Assembly: GCA_947561395.2 (NCBI GenBank)
Contig: OX387192.1
Coordinates: 36,291,520 to 36,355,519 of the forward strand
DNA length: 64,000 nt
DNA from: Buxus sempervirens
Taxonomy: Eukaryota; Streptophyta; Magnoliopsida; Buxales; Buxaceae
Reading direction: 5' to 3'
Below are positions 10,212 to 23,454 of this stretch, piece after piece (positions within the stretch are counted from its first letter, which is position 1; each line of letters begins with the position of its first letter). Position numbers and translations under genes: made by a program. The notes under the pieces are model-generated. The model worked only from the letters and a program-made list of their open reading frames with translations. It was not told where the DNA came from and did not search any database.

Positions 10212-13200
10212 TCAGGCCAAGTACCTACATAAGTTGGCGTTGTCCTTGTCTCTCTCCAGATAATCTCGGGTGATCAGATCTTCAATCCGCTTCTTAATTG
10301 CCTTAAAATCAGGCTGCAAATTGAACACCAGAGTGTTACTGTCACGCATATATATAGAGAAAGAGAGGGAGGGGGAAATAAAATATCAAAGATTACCTTG
10401 AACATGCGGCCCAACTGCTCAACACATTCCATAACCAACTGCTGATGACCCAAAACTTTCCTGCTCTTCATGATCCGAACAATTGAGGCATCAATAGCAT
10501 ACCGTCTGTCCTTATCAACGTCTTCAATCACCTTCTTCTTCTCCTCCACAGGTGGAAGAGGAATCTGCAAATTGAGAGTTTCAAGAGTTATTCATTTCTG
10601 GCATAAAACCATACAAGGAAGGAAAAAGGCAACAGGGAACATATATATGGACTGTTTAGGTCTTAAAATTGTGGAACAGTGCCAAACCTTGATCCTCCTC
10701 ATTTTGTCAGTGAACTTGGAATTGAACTCAAAGTAGTCTGTTGGAGAGATGGTTTTATTGTTTGGCTCCTTGTTAAGAATCTTGTACTTTACACATGATA
10801 ACGAATGAAGCAATTGAACCACATCATCATCCGTCAAATTCAACTGAGTCATGATTTCTGAATAACTCAATCTGTCTGAAGCATTGAATAGCAGCAGAGC
10901 AGAGGCCTGTAGGAAATATACACCAAGTCCTGGTATTGACAATCAAGCTGACTTACATTTGCCCAAGGTCAGTTAGTCTAAGATGTTACCTGAGAGGTTG
11001 TCACGTTCAGTTCCATGGTTTTTGGTTCAAACTTGCCATTGATGTTACAAGTACCCAATGAATATATCCAAGTAAGTTTCCTGTGTTTTGTTTTTGTTTG
11101 ATAAAACTCCCGGAAGACTTCAACGCACTTCACCTGGTACAACAATACTCAAGAACAGAGTAAATATTAGCAACTTCAAATGCAATCACCTACGCTGTTT
11201 TTCATAATTGTATTAATACCCTTGATAATCTCCAAAGAAAAAGGAAACATATAGCTATTTTGCGTAATGTATATCTTTTGTGCCTCAAGGATGGGGAAAT
11301 CAGTGGATCATGTCTTCTTGCACTGCGTGCAGATTGGGTTCATTTGGCATTCATTTATTCAGTTAATAGGGCTAACATGGGTAAAACCTGGGACTATTCT
11401 GGACATGGCATTTCGATGGAGATTCACCTTCCTGAAAAGAAAGGTTAAGATGTTTTACCATAAGGTTTTTTTTATGCAACAATATGGTCTGCGTAGTTAG
11501 CGCAGAACAGGTGCATCGAAGGCAATCAGAAGCAGAGGATTTTTTAAGGTTATTCGAGTGCTGGTCTAATCATGAGTTTGTAATAGGAAGGAATTTACGA
11601 ATATTTCTGCAAATGATGTAATTCGGCATCAAGTCTTGGTTTTTTTCTCTTGATTAGTTTTGGTCTCGTAGCATTGCAGGTCTTTTCAGCTTTTTCTGGG
11701 TATACACTTCTCATGGATCCCTTGCACTTTAGATCCTTCTATTTTCTTAGTATATTTCTCTCATTAGCAATAAAAAAATAAAATAAAATTCAACCACCTG
11801 AAAAATTTAGATTAGCAGGAAAAATTATATATTGTCTGAACAGTGGGTAACAATTACCATCTCTGCAGGTAGGTTGAGATCAAAAGATTTGTAGCTTGGC
11901 CAGAATCCAGTTGTTAAGACTGTTACTGTCAAGTCAATTCCAGGATTTGCATTCTGGTTATTGCTAAGATATTCCTCAAAGTGCGTCTGATTCTCCTTCG
12001 CTAATGTCAAATCTGTGACCTGGAAGAAGGAGGACAGTTAGCAAGCAAAATTTTGACAATGCCCCCGCATACACAGATAAGATCACATGAAGAACCATCA
12101 AGTGGCTTTACCATCCCCTCCATCTTTGATGTGAACTGTCCACCACATTGCTGCTTGAGCTTTGTCAAAATACTCCTTTCATGATCATCATTGGCACTCT
12201 TGTCGAATAGAAGTCGGCGGGCAAGCTTTTTTCTGCCAAAGACAACATAATTACCACAAAAGGTCTAAAAAGGTTAAGATCTCATAACAGTAATTTGAAT
12301 GAAGACCAAAGTAAACAAAAAATGAGACTTCACCTATAGAATTCGGCAAAAAGGTCCTTATCACTAATGTAAGCGAGAAGCTTCACCACCTGTAGATTAA
12401 TCAGAACATAAATTGCAATCAGGAGGGACAAGAGAGTTGTACATAAAAAATAATAATGGGATCAGAAGGATACCTTCTCCAGTGTTTCCTCAATTGCTTC
12501 ATCACTCAATTTCTCACTCCCACCCTTCTTAAGTATATTATCACAAAAAGTAGCCAGAAGTTCTGCACTTGTGCTGCCCGCAACACCCTTGTTGCAGAAG
12601 ACTTCAAAAGCCTCTTTGAGTGCCTTAAAAAATGACCTCAATGATGCGTAAGAGAGAGATTGATAAAGAAAGAAGAGGAAATGATCCCCCAACACCCCAC
12701 TTCAAAATCCAAAATAAAAAAAGAAAAAAGACATGTTTTTCAGCACAAACCTTGTGAAAAAGTGTATGATTCATAAAGCAATCATTAACGTACGCCAAGT
12801 ACTTGTCATGTAACTTAATTACGTTTCTAACAAAGACCTGAAGACCACAGAAACAAGTCAGATTCTATTCTTGCCAACTATTTTGTTAGATCCTTAAATA
12901 CAAGCGATGAGACTTACCTGCTCCTGCAATCCCACCGTATCCTTCTTCTCCGCCTGTGGAAAAAAATTTTGTATTTCAACCGGTTATATACATTACTACT
13001 ACATGGGCATTTTAATAAATAGTTGATGCAAAAATACCCAATATCGGTAAAGTACAGCTATAGCTAAGGCCTATTTTAAAAGTGATATAACGGACAACAC
13101 CAAAGACATTTGGAAAAAAACCAGGTGCTACAGTGCATATTGACGGCACTAACATTCATACAAACATCCATAAATTACTTTTTGATACCAACAGCCAAAA

Positions 13201-16200
13201 ATGATAGAATTTTCAATTAAAGTCAGAAAGACAAAGGAAAAAAAATGAATGAAATGCATCTAACTTACAGTCTCATGAGTCAAAAAGTGAAAAGGAAAAA
13301 ATATTTGCAGATAAATACATAAAATTGGCCACCAATATATTAATTTACTTGCATTACTATGTTAAATTTAACTATTAATAATTAATCTAACAAATTAATT
13401 TTGGAAAACATGACTACCAAATCTAGTATCAACGAAACAAAACTAAACATTTTCAACCTGAAGTTAAAAATTATAGAAATATCCAAGCTTTAGGTCAGCC
13501 TCCGTTGTTAAAAACTATTCATAATCCTATCAATAGAACTACTGAGGCTAAGAAATAAAAGAGGCAGTTCCCCCATTTTTTCCATGTTCTCAACCTTTAA
13601 AATTCTTAAACCAACAAACTGATGTGAACATAGAGTCATGCAAATAAATAAAAAATAATGAAGACAATTCAAAAGTTCTCCTCTATAAATGCATCAGTAT
13701 TACTATATTAATGGGGCTTAGAAAAATATGCAGGTTTCTGCAGACCCTTCAGAATGCGAGCATCATGAAGTGTTCTAGTGGGCCCAAATAATGCCAAGAA
13801 TTCCAACTCTACAAAAGTATAATTCCATCACCACTGGTAATTTGACTAGAATATAAAAAAATGCATTTTGTTTAAAAATTTGTAAGTCAAAATGATTGGA
13901 AACAAATGAGAGGCCCTTTTAAGGGGCCAAGATGCATGATTTACTTAAATAAAGGGAAAAGACACGACAAGACCTTATTACTGGCCGCATCTTCGGCTTG
14001 TTTGACCAAGGCCGTACCCTCAGCAGTAACATGCTGCATCAATAAACAATCAAAAAAATGAGGGGAGGAGTGGGGAAGAGGAAGGAAACACACAGGTATC
14101 TTTTATTTGCAAAACCAAAATGCAACTAGAACGGTACCAACCTGTTTAAATATGTTAGATACAGATTCTAAGCCTCGAGGTATTTTAGAAAAGACCTTAT
14201 ACATTCTTGAGAAATCCTCCTTCTCACTCCCACCCTTCTTAAGTATATTATCACAAAAAGTAGCCAGAAGTTCTGCACTTGTGCTGCCCGCAACACCCTT
14301 GTTGCAGAAGACTTCAAAAGCCTCTTTGAGTGCCTAAAAAATGACCTCAATGATGTGTAAGAGAGAGAGAGAGAGAAAGAAGAGGAAATGATCCCCCAAC
14401 ACCCCACTTCAAAATCCAAAATAAAAAAAGAAAAAAGACATGTTTTTCAGCACAAACCTTGTGAAAAAGTGTATGATTCATAAAGCAATCATTAACGTAC
14501 GCCAAGTACTTGTCATGTAACTTAATTACGTTTCCAACAAAGACCTGAAGACCACAGAAACAAGTCAAATTCTATTCTTGCCAACTATTTTGTCGGATCC
14601 TTAAATACAAGGGATGAGACTTAACAGCTCCTGCAATCCCACCGTATCCTTCTTCTCCGCCTGTGGAAAAAATTTTTGTATTTCAACCGGTTATATACAT
14701 TACTACTACATGGGCATTTTAATAAATAGTTGATGCAAAAATACCCCATATCGGTACAGTACAGCTATAGCTAAGGCCTATTTTAAAAGTGTTATAATGG
14801 ACAACACCAAAGACATTTGGAAAAAAACCAGGTGCTACAGTGCATATTGACGGCACTAACATTCATATAAACATCCATAAATTACTTTTTGATACCCAAA
14901 AGCCAAAACTGATAGAATATTCAATTAAAGTCAGAAATACAAAGGAAAAAAAATGAATGAAATGCATCTAACTTACGACTGCCACCAATATATTAATTTA
15001 CTTTCATTACTATATTAAATTCAACTATTAATTATTAATCTAACAAATTAATTTTGGAAAACATGACTACTAAATCTAGTATCAATGAAACTAAAATAAA
15101 CATTTTCAGCCTGAAGTTAAAAAGTATAGAAACATCCAAGCTTCAGGTCAGCCTCCATTGTCAAAAACTATTCATAATCATATAAATATAACTATTGAGG
15201 CTAAGAAATAAAAGAGGCAGTTCCTTTCCATGTTCTCAACCCTTACAATTCTTAAACCAACAAACTGATGTGGACATAGAGTCATGCAAACAAATAAAAA
15301 ATGATGAAGATAATTCAAAAGTTCTCCTCTATAAATGCATTAGTATATCTCATATGCAACAATGACATCCTAGTTACTATATTAATGGGGCTGAGAAAAC
15401 TATGCAGGGTTTCTGCAGACCCTTCAGAATGCAAGCATCATGAAGTGTTCTAGTGGGCACAAATAATGCCAAGAATTCCAACTCTACAAAAATATAATTC
15501 CATCACCACTGGTAATTTGACAAGAATATGAAAATTGCATTTTGCTTAATAACTTGTTAGTCAAAATGATTGGAAACAAATGAGAGGCCCTTTTAAGGGG
15601 CCAAGATGCACGATTTACTTAAATAAAGGGAAAAGACAAGAAAAGACCTTCTTATTACTGGCTGCATCTTCGGCTTGTTTGACCAAGGCCGTACCCTCAG
15701 CAGTAACATGCTGCATCAATAAACAATCAAAAAATGAGGGGAGGAGTGGGGAAGAGGAAGGAAACACATAGGTATCTTTTATTTGCAAAACCAAAATGCA
15801 ACTAGAACCGTACCAACCTGTTTAAATATGTTAGATATAGGTTCTAAGCCTCGAGGTATTTTAGAAAAAAGCCTATACATTCTTGAGAGATCCTCCACCT
15901 AAAAAAAGTAGACCAACAAGTTAACAGGTTGTTTTGCTGTGATTCTCAAAATTGGATTTTCTTTGTGATTTTAGATTATTAGAATCAGATTTTGATACTG
16001 ATTTTCAAAATGCAGAATCATGTTTATACACACACGTGGACAGCAGCAATGGTTAGAGGTTGGTGGTGCTAATAACGGTGGCAATGTGATGATTGTGGCT
16101 TGCAATAGTAATTTTGGCCATTGATAATAGCATCAACAGTGATCAATAAGTGGCGCCAGTTGTGTTAGGTGGGTAGGTAGTGAGTGGTGACGGTAATTCA

Positions 16201-19200
16201 TGGGAGGTAGTCAGTGGACACTGTAATTTGATAATATAAAACCCAGAATTGGGCTTGAGGCTGATTCCATGGTCTGAATCTGACCAAAACCAAAAGTCCT
16301 GGATTATGGAATACCGTTCTGGTAAGAGTCTGATTCTCAACTTCCAACTACACATCTCCTAACAGTGATATAGTTCTGAGCCTGCAAATAGCCAAAGCAG
16401 CATCAATTCTTAATCAATGAACAAGTTAGAAAAATTAATACCTTGTCATCTCTAAGCAATGCATGACATCCCGAGTGTTCCTTCTCAAGCAGTTGGTTTG
16501 CATATACTGACAGCAGCTCAGTTTGCACTTTCTATTGAAAAAGACATATTGATAATAAATAAAAATGATTCAGAGTATACAATCAATGATATGATATGAA
16601 AATTGATCATAAAATAACAGAAACCCAGCAGATTATACTTTAATAGCATAATATCCACCATTATTAAAGACAAAACACAAAAAATGCAATTTAAGGAGAT
16701 ATCTCATAAACAGGAACATACATCCAATAGCTTTGGCTCACTGCTTATATGTAGGTAATGAGAAACCCTATCCTTCTCCCGTTTCAAGCACTTCTCAGCC
16801 TACGAAATGAAAAAAGAAATGTAGATATCATCAAGGATGGCACATGAAAATACAGTAATCAAATAAAAAATGCTATAAGACGTACCTTCAACATGTAGTC
16901 TGGACAAGAATCCTCTAAAATCCAGTTTGAAGCTTTTCGAGAATAATAAGCAGCAGTATCTTTAAGCATAGCCTCTTCAAAGTCATTTTCATAGCAATCC
17001 ATTTGCCCCATCCAAATTTCAACAAATATGTCTAGGACATTCTTCAATAAAGCCCTGTCAATCTGCTCTCCCTCACGCTCTTGATCAATCTGATAGACAA
17101 GCATTTCGTTAATTAATATTGATTACGAAAAAAGAAGAGAGAATGGTCTTAAACTCTTAATTGACATACCAGAGTAATCACAGCGTCCCTAACTTTAACA
17201 CTTATCTCCCGATAGACCTGAATTATAGAGAAGCACATGCTGAGAATTGTTGAATGCAAAATATTTACAGTTCAAAATGAATACAGGACAAAGAGAAAAT
17301 AAACCAAAAAGGGTGTTAACCTGGAGTAACTAAAATATCTGGCCAAAATTATATTTAAAGAATATCAAACAAATATTAATGGACAGGCATATACCAGATC
17401 ACGGAAGCAAGTGAGTCCAACTTCTTTCAGTGCAGGAAGCGACCTCCGAGCAATGAAGTGTGGATCAAGATACTTGAAAAAGAGAGAGAGCCATCTTACC
17501 ATGACTTTATGGTTTGCCCACCTTTTCACTAGCTCTCTCAACATAAATTCATCGTGCTTCTCCGTTAAAGAAGGCAAAACCTGAGAAGAGGATATGATCA
17601 TGGGCAGAAATGTAAAAAAAAAATTCAAATAATTTAAAAAATGGAAGTGATATCCAAAGCAACCAAAACAGTTCGTAGTATAGATCATTAATTAGTTTAC
17701 AGAACTGCCTCAATAAAAATAAAACATGAAAAAAAAAAACGGAACCCTTCTGCACTTGGCTTTACTGGTCTAGTATACAACTGTCAAGTATATCAATTAC
17801 CGTGTTATGGTGACTAGAAAAAAGTCTGTAATCAATTGCTGATTAGTGATTCGTGGTATGTTTTCTGAGTGGTGATAACATGAGTCTACCCATGCAACCT
17901 CATTGCAATTTGTGAAGGTTTGCCCAAGAAGTTAGATAAAAATTCTCCCAATGATCTCATATGAATTGGCATATGGCCACCTTAAAACGCCAAAAGTGAT
18001 GATGGTTTGATTTTTCCAACTTCTATCGAGAGAAAAACTCACTGTCCTCACTTTAGGCATCACCTATTACTACGTGTAACCATATCAAGCTGTACTGTTT
18101 GCCATGCAAGATCCTCAAGTTCGCCCTATATATGGTTCTGGGAAATTTTTGGAAAACATGTTCCAATCAGACATGTCAGGGATACAAACCTACGTGATGG
18201 TCATTCAAACTTCTATTGTGAGTGAGATCCAAAAAACTCAAATCTTATATACCAACTTAAAGATTAGCTGAAAAGAACTTGATCATAATTCATAAATTAC
18301 CTATATTATGTTTATCATGCAAATGATACTCAAATACAAAAGTAGGACGCTTATTTTATCTCAAAAAGCATTTGTTACTTAGTCTTATTTTATCTCAATA
18401 AGCATTTCCTTAATCAGGCTTATGTCCTTGCTATCACAACAAGCGGACAATAATAATCACAGATTAGACTTTTAGAAAAAAACAGAAGATAAAACTGCAA
18501 CAGAAGTTGGATGATTGGATGCAGCCTAGATGCATGGGGATAAAACTAAAATTATAGATACAATTAAAGATCGCATAAATATAAAGCTGCTCTTCCTTTG
18601 TAACACCTACATTGGTATTGGAGGAGCAAATAGGCACCATAGAACAAGATTCATGTTAACAACCCCAAATAGCTGCAGTAAGCATTTTGTTGTTGTTAAT
18701 CAGAAGGGGAGCTCTATATACTGTGTGACAAAATCATCTTTGCCTTCGAAATGAAAAGGAAAAATAGAATAAGGTATTATTTCACATAATCAACTGATAG
18801 TAATATTTCCCATATTCTACTTGAACGGAATAAGACGTGGTCGCCTTCCTCTACAACTAAAGTCCTACGATAATTGGGAAACTGATCCTACCAATAGAAT
18901 TTGCCTCCATAGTTCACAAATTATATTGCCAAACTATTCACACATAAAATAAACCTGTCTTCAGCCAAAGGCTTCATGTATGAAATCATGAAAAAAAATT
19001 TAATGAAGAAGCACATCACATCAAAGTGCTATTGTAACTTAATAGTTCCTACCATGGATGAAATCTTGCTTTCAAAACATTTTGCCCTTCTACAACACAA
19101 TGGAAAGGGGAAAATCCTGTAAAAAGTCCTTCACTAGAAACAACACCATTCAATGATCAACTTCCAGAAGACACCATCTAATTCACAAGATCTTTTCAGC

Positions 19201-20175
19201 ACTCTCTATATACTTTCAACTCTCTTAAAGCATAAAATAAGATGATAGGCATGTTCCTTTACATCAACGTATGACAAGTTATATCCCATTACTATATAAG
19301 TGCATTTCAAAGCTACAACAAGATAAAAATGGGAAAATCCAGCAAACATGTCTTTTCTCTATCCACTGAATTAGACCATCCAGTCATCACCTTCCAAAAT
19401 ACCCCTGCTAATATTCCTTGTCTCTGCAACTGTCTAAAAGAAAACAAGATGGACATTTCCCTTTCAATGCAGTATCAAATTATGTTCCAACTTAAACTAG
19501 CCCCACTTCTAAATAAGTGTTCTCTGAACCACAATGATCACTACCAAACACAACTAGCAATCAACAGTCAGCATTAACTACTACGAGAAGTGTCAGGATG
19601 GGGAAGAAAATTTAAATTTCAAGGTATAAAACGGACAAGTTAGCTTTCACAATGAATAACTAAGAATATTTCAGGAGAAAATCATGAAGGAAAATGACAA
19701 GAAATACAATCTATCAGCCTCGTAAAAATATGAAGTGATCTAAATGTCAAAAAGGTATTTATAAATAGAAGATGTGCACTCTTCCTCACCGTTGATGTAA
19801 TGTAATCTTGAAAGGTCTCGCGGTACTTGTCATAAAGCTGCTGCGAGTAATCATGAGGAGGCTTTTGGGTGCACATATTGTATATGGTTCTGTAATTAGT
19901 TAAGAAGAACTAAACACAAAATGCCCAATCTGTTGCCCCTTAAGCAAACACAGAAAGACAACAGCTTATGGAACGAAAATATGAAAAGAAACCTAATTAA
20001 AAGAGAAAAATGACAAATTAGAAAAACAACATAAAAAAGGATACGTATAGAGATCAATGACTTCCTCTGGGCTGAACTGTGGCTCGTTTAAATTGTTCTT
20101 CAGCTTTATGATTCCCTTCTGCATAAATTCCCATCCTTGCTCTAAGTCAATCGTTTCCCGCTCATTCATCGTCAT
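10212..20175 (-). CDS. CUL1: CUL1-like cullin, copy B, with internally duplicated cullin repeat
   Basis: Scaffold of SCF ubiquitin ligases: the N-terminal cullin repeats hold SKP1/F-box proteins, and the C-terminal half holds RBX1 and is neddylated. Coding exons by splice signals: 20175-20045, 19889-19790, 17580-17395, 17217-17170, 17089-16886, 16799-16722, 16531-16442, 15898-15818, 15710-15648, 14660-14625, 14544-14458, 14333-14142, 14033-13974, 12953-12918, 12837-12751, 12623-12474, 12389-12334, 12232-12112, 12019-11858, 11133-10990, 10906-10688, 10564-10397, 10313-10212. They sum to 867 codons with no internal stop. Start [17 protein letters not shown] and end RYLA match CUL1; the neddylation motif RIMKSRK puts Lys near residue 810. 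The usual length is about 740-745 residues; the excess comes from a tandem duplication of exons 8-11 (residues about 307-432). Exon 1 lacks three codons relative to copy D (KLKNNLNEP). One duplicated exon has a damaged donor at 14624. Function of the enlarged product is unknown. Confidence 0.85.
12511..14220 (-). repeat. Intragenic tandem duplication, unit 1 (copy B exons 8-11)
   Basis: This 1.7 kb block and 14221-15898 are direct repeats inside copy B. Each holds exon 9 ([18 protein letters not shown]), exon 10a ([12 protein letters not shown]), exon 10b ([14 protein letters not shown]) and part of exon 11, with intervening introns that align at high identity. Unit 1 keeps intact splice sites throughout. 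The block borders lie within exon 11 (near 12511) and two bases inside exon 8 (near 14220). Confidence 0.9.
14142..14333 (-). other. Hybrid exon 11/8 at the duplication junction of copy B
   Basis: Read on the minus strand, this exon opens as exon 11 ([16 protein letters not shown]...) and at 14221/14220 passes directly into exon 8 ([16 protein letters not shown]), ending with the normal exon 8 donor. Length is 192 bases, exactly 64 codons. The join falls inside a lysine codon and keeps the frame of both parents. The acceptor before 14333 and the donor after 14142 look normal. Confidence 0.88.
14221..15898 (-). repeat. Intragenic tandem duplication, unit 2 (copy B exons 8-11)
   Basis: This is the upstream unit of the direct repeat, offset by about 1.68-1.71 kb from unit 1. 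It differs by small deletions (one near 14980) and point changes. In exon 10a (14660-14625) the exon end and donor read CTG|TT instead of CAG|GT, so normal splicing there is doubtful. Skipping that 36-base exon would keep the frame. Exon 9 here has one additional lysine codon. Confidence 0.88.
17581..19789 (-). other. Copy B intron 2 (2.2 kb), shared with copy D
   Basis: This is the long intron between exons 2 and 3. Its part from about 18160 to 19789 is nearly identical to 32030-33658 in copy D. No RNA gene, transposon border or long conserved frame is visible. Short frames here (for example at 19329 and its counterpart at 33198) are intronic. Confidence 0.7.
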
Positions 20176-20212
20176 GTCGTCGCAGTCACACTTCCACCCT
20201 CAAAATTATAAT

Positions 20213-20645
20213 CTGCAATGAAATCCAAACCCAAAAGTCAAAATTTGGATAAATTGCAAAGTAAAACAAACAAAACAAACCCTACATCCAAAAATGTTAA
20301 ATTTCCCCTTTCTCTTCAGACGGAACGTGAATTCCAGCAAAAACAAACCCTAGATTCACTACCTCATGAATTAAAACCAAAACGAACCAACAGAACCGAA
20401 ACAACGACCTCAGGAAAACCGGATAGAAATAAAAAACATAAGCGATTCACCATCTCGAACACAACGATATCAACAACACGAGTGTAGGGCGAAATTGGGG
20501 CGGGGGAAAAAAAAGAGACCCTATAATCTGAAAATGAAACGAAAATAACAAATTCCGATCAAGATAAAATAGAATCGAATTTAGAACAAATCGAAAGTGA
20601 ATTTAAAAAAATAAAAATAAATACAAAGAGAGAATCATCGATCAC
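20213..20645 (-). other. 5' leader intron of copy B
   Basis: Minus-strand donor CCAG|GTGAT at 20646/20645 and acceptor TTGCAG at 20215-20213 bracket a 433-base intron in the 5' untranslated region. The same donor is conserved at 25230, 34537 and 63247, and acceptors at 34096 and 62523. The leader exon upstream of 20646 is CT-rich on the coding strand, as plant leaders often are. Confidence 0.7.
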
Positions 20646-23100
20646 CTGGTTTAAGTTGGCGCGGAAAACCTAGCCCCGGAAAAAGCGAAAAGGGAGAAGA
20701 AGGCGGATGTGAATAAAAAACGCTGGTTTAGAATGAATTCGATTAGATGTGTGAAGAATAGATTTCGACGAGTAGCACCGATAAGAACAATGGAAATAGA
20801 GTACATGTTATCGCTTATAAAAGTCATGATATAATGTGTGTACATGTACGGTCGATCTCAACTGCTTAAGTCATAATTATAATTTAAAAGTTAAATATCT
20901 CAAACGCGGAATAATTTAGGTGTTATCGATCCATCGTAAACGGGTGGATAAGCAATTATCTTCCTTCATAGCTCTTAGGATTTCCATCAGCTCTTACCTC
21001 TCACCTCTTGTAAGTAATTCATAAATTTCAAAATTCCATGATGGTTATCTTTTAATATTTACTTTCGTTGGTCTTTCCATATTTTTTGTTTTTTCATGTT
21101 CTTATCATTATGATCCTGAACTTATAAAAAGTGTTTTCATTAGTATAAAATCTACCAAAATAAGAAAAGAAAAAAAAATTGAGAAATATTATTAGTTTTT
21201 GAAAGTGCCTTCCCACAAATTGTTTTCATCTTACTTTTTTCTTCTTCCTGTCACAATATTTGAAAACAACAATTGATTTTGAACAGAAGTGACAAGTGTT
21301 GACTAAGTCCGTAAAACTAGGTACAACTTGGGTCGGTTAGGTTTTCTACATCATCAATTCGGTTTTAGGGGCCGTTTGATATGGCTTTTGGATTATGAAT
21401 TTTGGATTTTGAAAATCAAGATTGTTAATGCTATTGTTAGAATCTGGAATTTTAATTGGATATTTTGGATTTTAACACTTTATTTAAGAGGGACCCATCA
21501 CCATTAATGGCTCCCTATTAACTGTATTCAAGTGGACCCATTACTTTTGACTATCAATCAAAATCTATAGAACAATTTTAATATCTGATTTTAAAATCTA
21601 ACTTTTAAAAATCCAACCAAGCACCTTAGTGGCTTCTGGTTTCTGGTAGAAGCCAAAAACCAGAAACCCTAACAAATTAACACCTTAGTCTAACCCAAAC
21701 TAAATCAATTTTCTTTTTGGTTGGTGTTGTCGTCAAACCGAGCTTAACCAAAACCAGATCAATGTGATTAAACTGATCCAATTCAATATATATATACACA
21801 TTTTTTTTACAATCAATATCCCAAAATTATGATATAAAGACACATATCTACGCATTAGCTTCGTAATCTATAGATGGGATAGTTCTAAACTGACCTAAAC
21901 CGATCCAAACAAAACTGAATTCGTAATGTGGTCGCTTAATTTTTGGACTTTTTTCCCTTAATTTTCACTGTTATAATTGAACTCAAACTGTAATTTTAGT
22001 GAGCCAGAAACCATTGAACTAACAGCCATGTTCGGAGAAATAGCCATCATCAATTCATCATCAACATGCCGGTTCCCACCAAAGTAGGGTTAGCGATTCA
22101 ACTAAGAAACTGAAATAAAAATACAAAATACTTCAAGCAAAAAGAGCTCAATTAAAGAGGCAAATTGAATTTTTTTTGGTTTTTACGGTGTAAGAAATAC
22201 TCAAAGCAGTCTTCTCTCTTTTCCAGAGCTTTGAAAGTTCAAACAGAATTGTTTTCCCAAACATAGAAAAAAAAGGAGTACAAGAAAAAAATATTTCCTT
22301 CAAACAAACGCATTGATTCTTCTGTGAAGGAAAACAAAAATATATAGAACAGCCCGGCAAAATTAAAACAGCATGCTACCCAGAAAACAGTCATGAATCA
22401 GTAAATTGAATAAAACCCAAATCATATTTTTGCGTTTAACGATCATCACAATGCGGTATAGACCGATCAAAAGCAAAATTCAAATGTTAAAACTCAAGAA
22501 CACAAACAGATGATGAAGAAAAAGTACCCAGAGAACGAGATAAAGAAAGACGATGGATCAAAGCTCCACCAAAACATCAAACTTCGACCTTCTATTCTTT
22601 CTAAAGCGTTGTGCCCTTCGCCAAGAAAGCAGGGAATGCGCGGAACAAAAGCTACTCGATGTGGCAACTGTGCAGAGTTCGTTGTTAATAATTTATGAAG
22701 TATTCCAAATCCAATTCCTAAACAAATAAGTGAGGAATCCTAATCATAATCAAACTAACCCAAAGCCGTCCCACATTCAATGATAGATTATCAATTTTAT
22801 ACCCATGGATGAACCGGAGAAGGTTCAAAATTGCTATCAGGGTTAGCGAGTCAAAATTGGTTTTTAGTGATACTTCAAAGTAATTCAGATTCAGTCGTTC
22901 AATTTTAGGTAATTGAGAATTAGTAATACTTTTTAAAAATAAATTAAAATCAGGGTCATCATAAAGAATTTCTTCCTAAAATACCCTCAAAAGACTTGAA
23001 AACTTTAACTGTAACCCAATGAATAAAAAGGATTTCAAAGTCTCTCGGGAGGGTATTTTCGAAATAAATTTTTCATGAGTAGCAAAATATACATTGTTTC
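20646..23100 (-). promoter_or_regulatory. Leader exon, promoter and upstream flank of copy B
   Basis: The leader exon starts somewhere in 20650-20850. The rest is upstream flank, triplicated at 25230-27850 and at 40407-43060, and its distal part is also seen at 1-750. Inside are an old MITE-like tract (about 21369-21640, left end GGGGCCGTTTGATATGG, also in the other two flanks) and a scrap near 22040-22090 resembling the 3' end of the LINE at 57944. I cannot place the TATA box with confidence. No other gene is seen. Confidence 0.6.
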
Positions 23101-23109
23101 TCAATTATT

Positions 23110-23454
23110 TTACGGTAAAAGGGATGCAGGTGCAACAAAGCAGCAAACTAAAAGTAATTTACGGTAAAAGGGATGCAGGTGCAACAAAGCACACTCCAAA
23201 CACGTTACAGAATCAATTGGGATCAATTCCCATCTTTTCCCGATAGGATTTTTGATAGAGGGCAGAGGTTCGGATATTGAGTCCGGGACACGCGTGCAAA
23301 AATTCTCTGCTAATTGTTCCAATCATTCCCATTGAATTTACACGCAGTATCTGCTTCGAAGTGCACATATACTGGTGCTATTCCCAGCTGATATCCACTT
23401 CTCAGGAAAGGCCTTGTAACACGATTGGCTCAATAGGCGTCCAAATAGGCCGAA
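23110..23454 (-). other. 3' flank of copy C
   Basis: Nearly identical to 9880-10211 downstream of copy B, with a short tandem repeat of the first 50 bases or so (the tract TTTACGGTAAAAGGGATGC occurs at about 23108 and 23158). Non-coding. Confidence 0.65.

Noticed and set aside
14168..14419. An 83-codon minus-strand open frame starting MDFEVGCWG
   Set aside because: It overlaps the hybrid exon of copy B in a different frame; the cullin frame accounts for the region.
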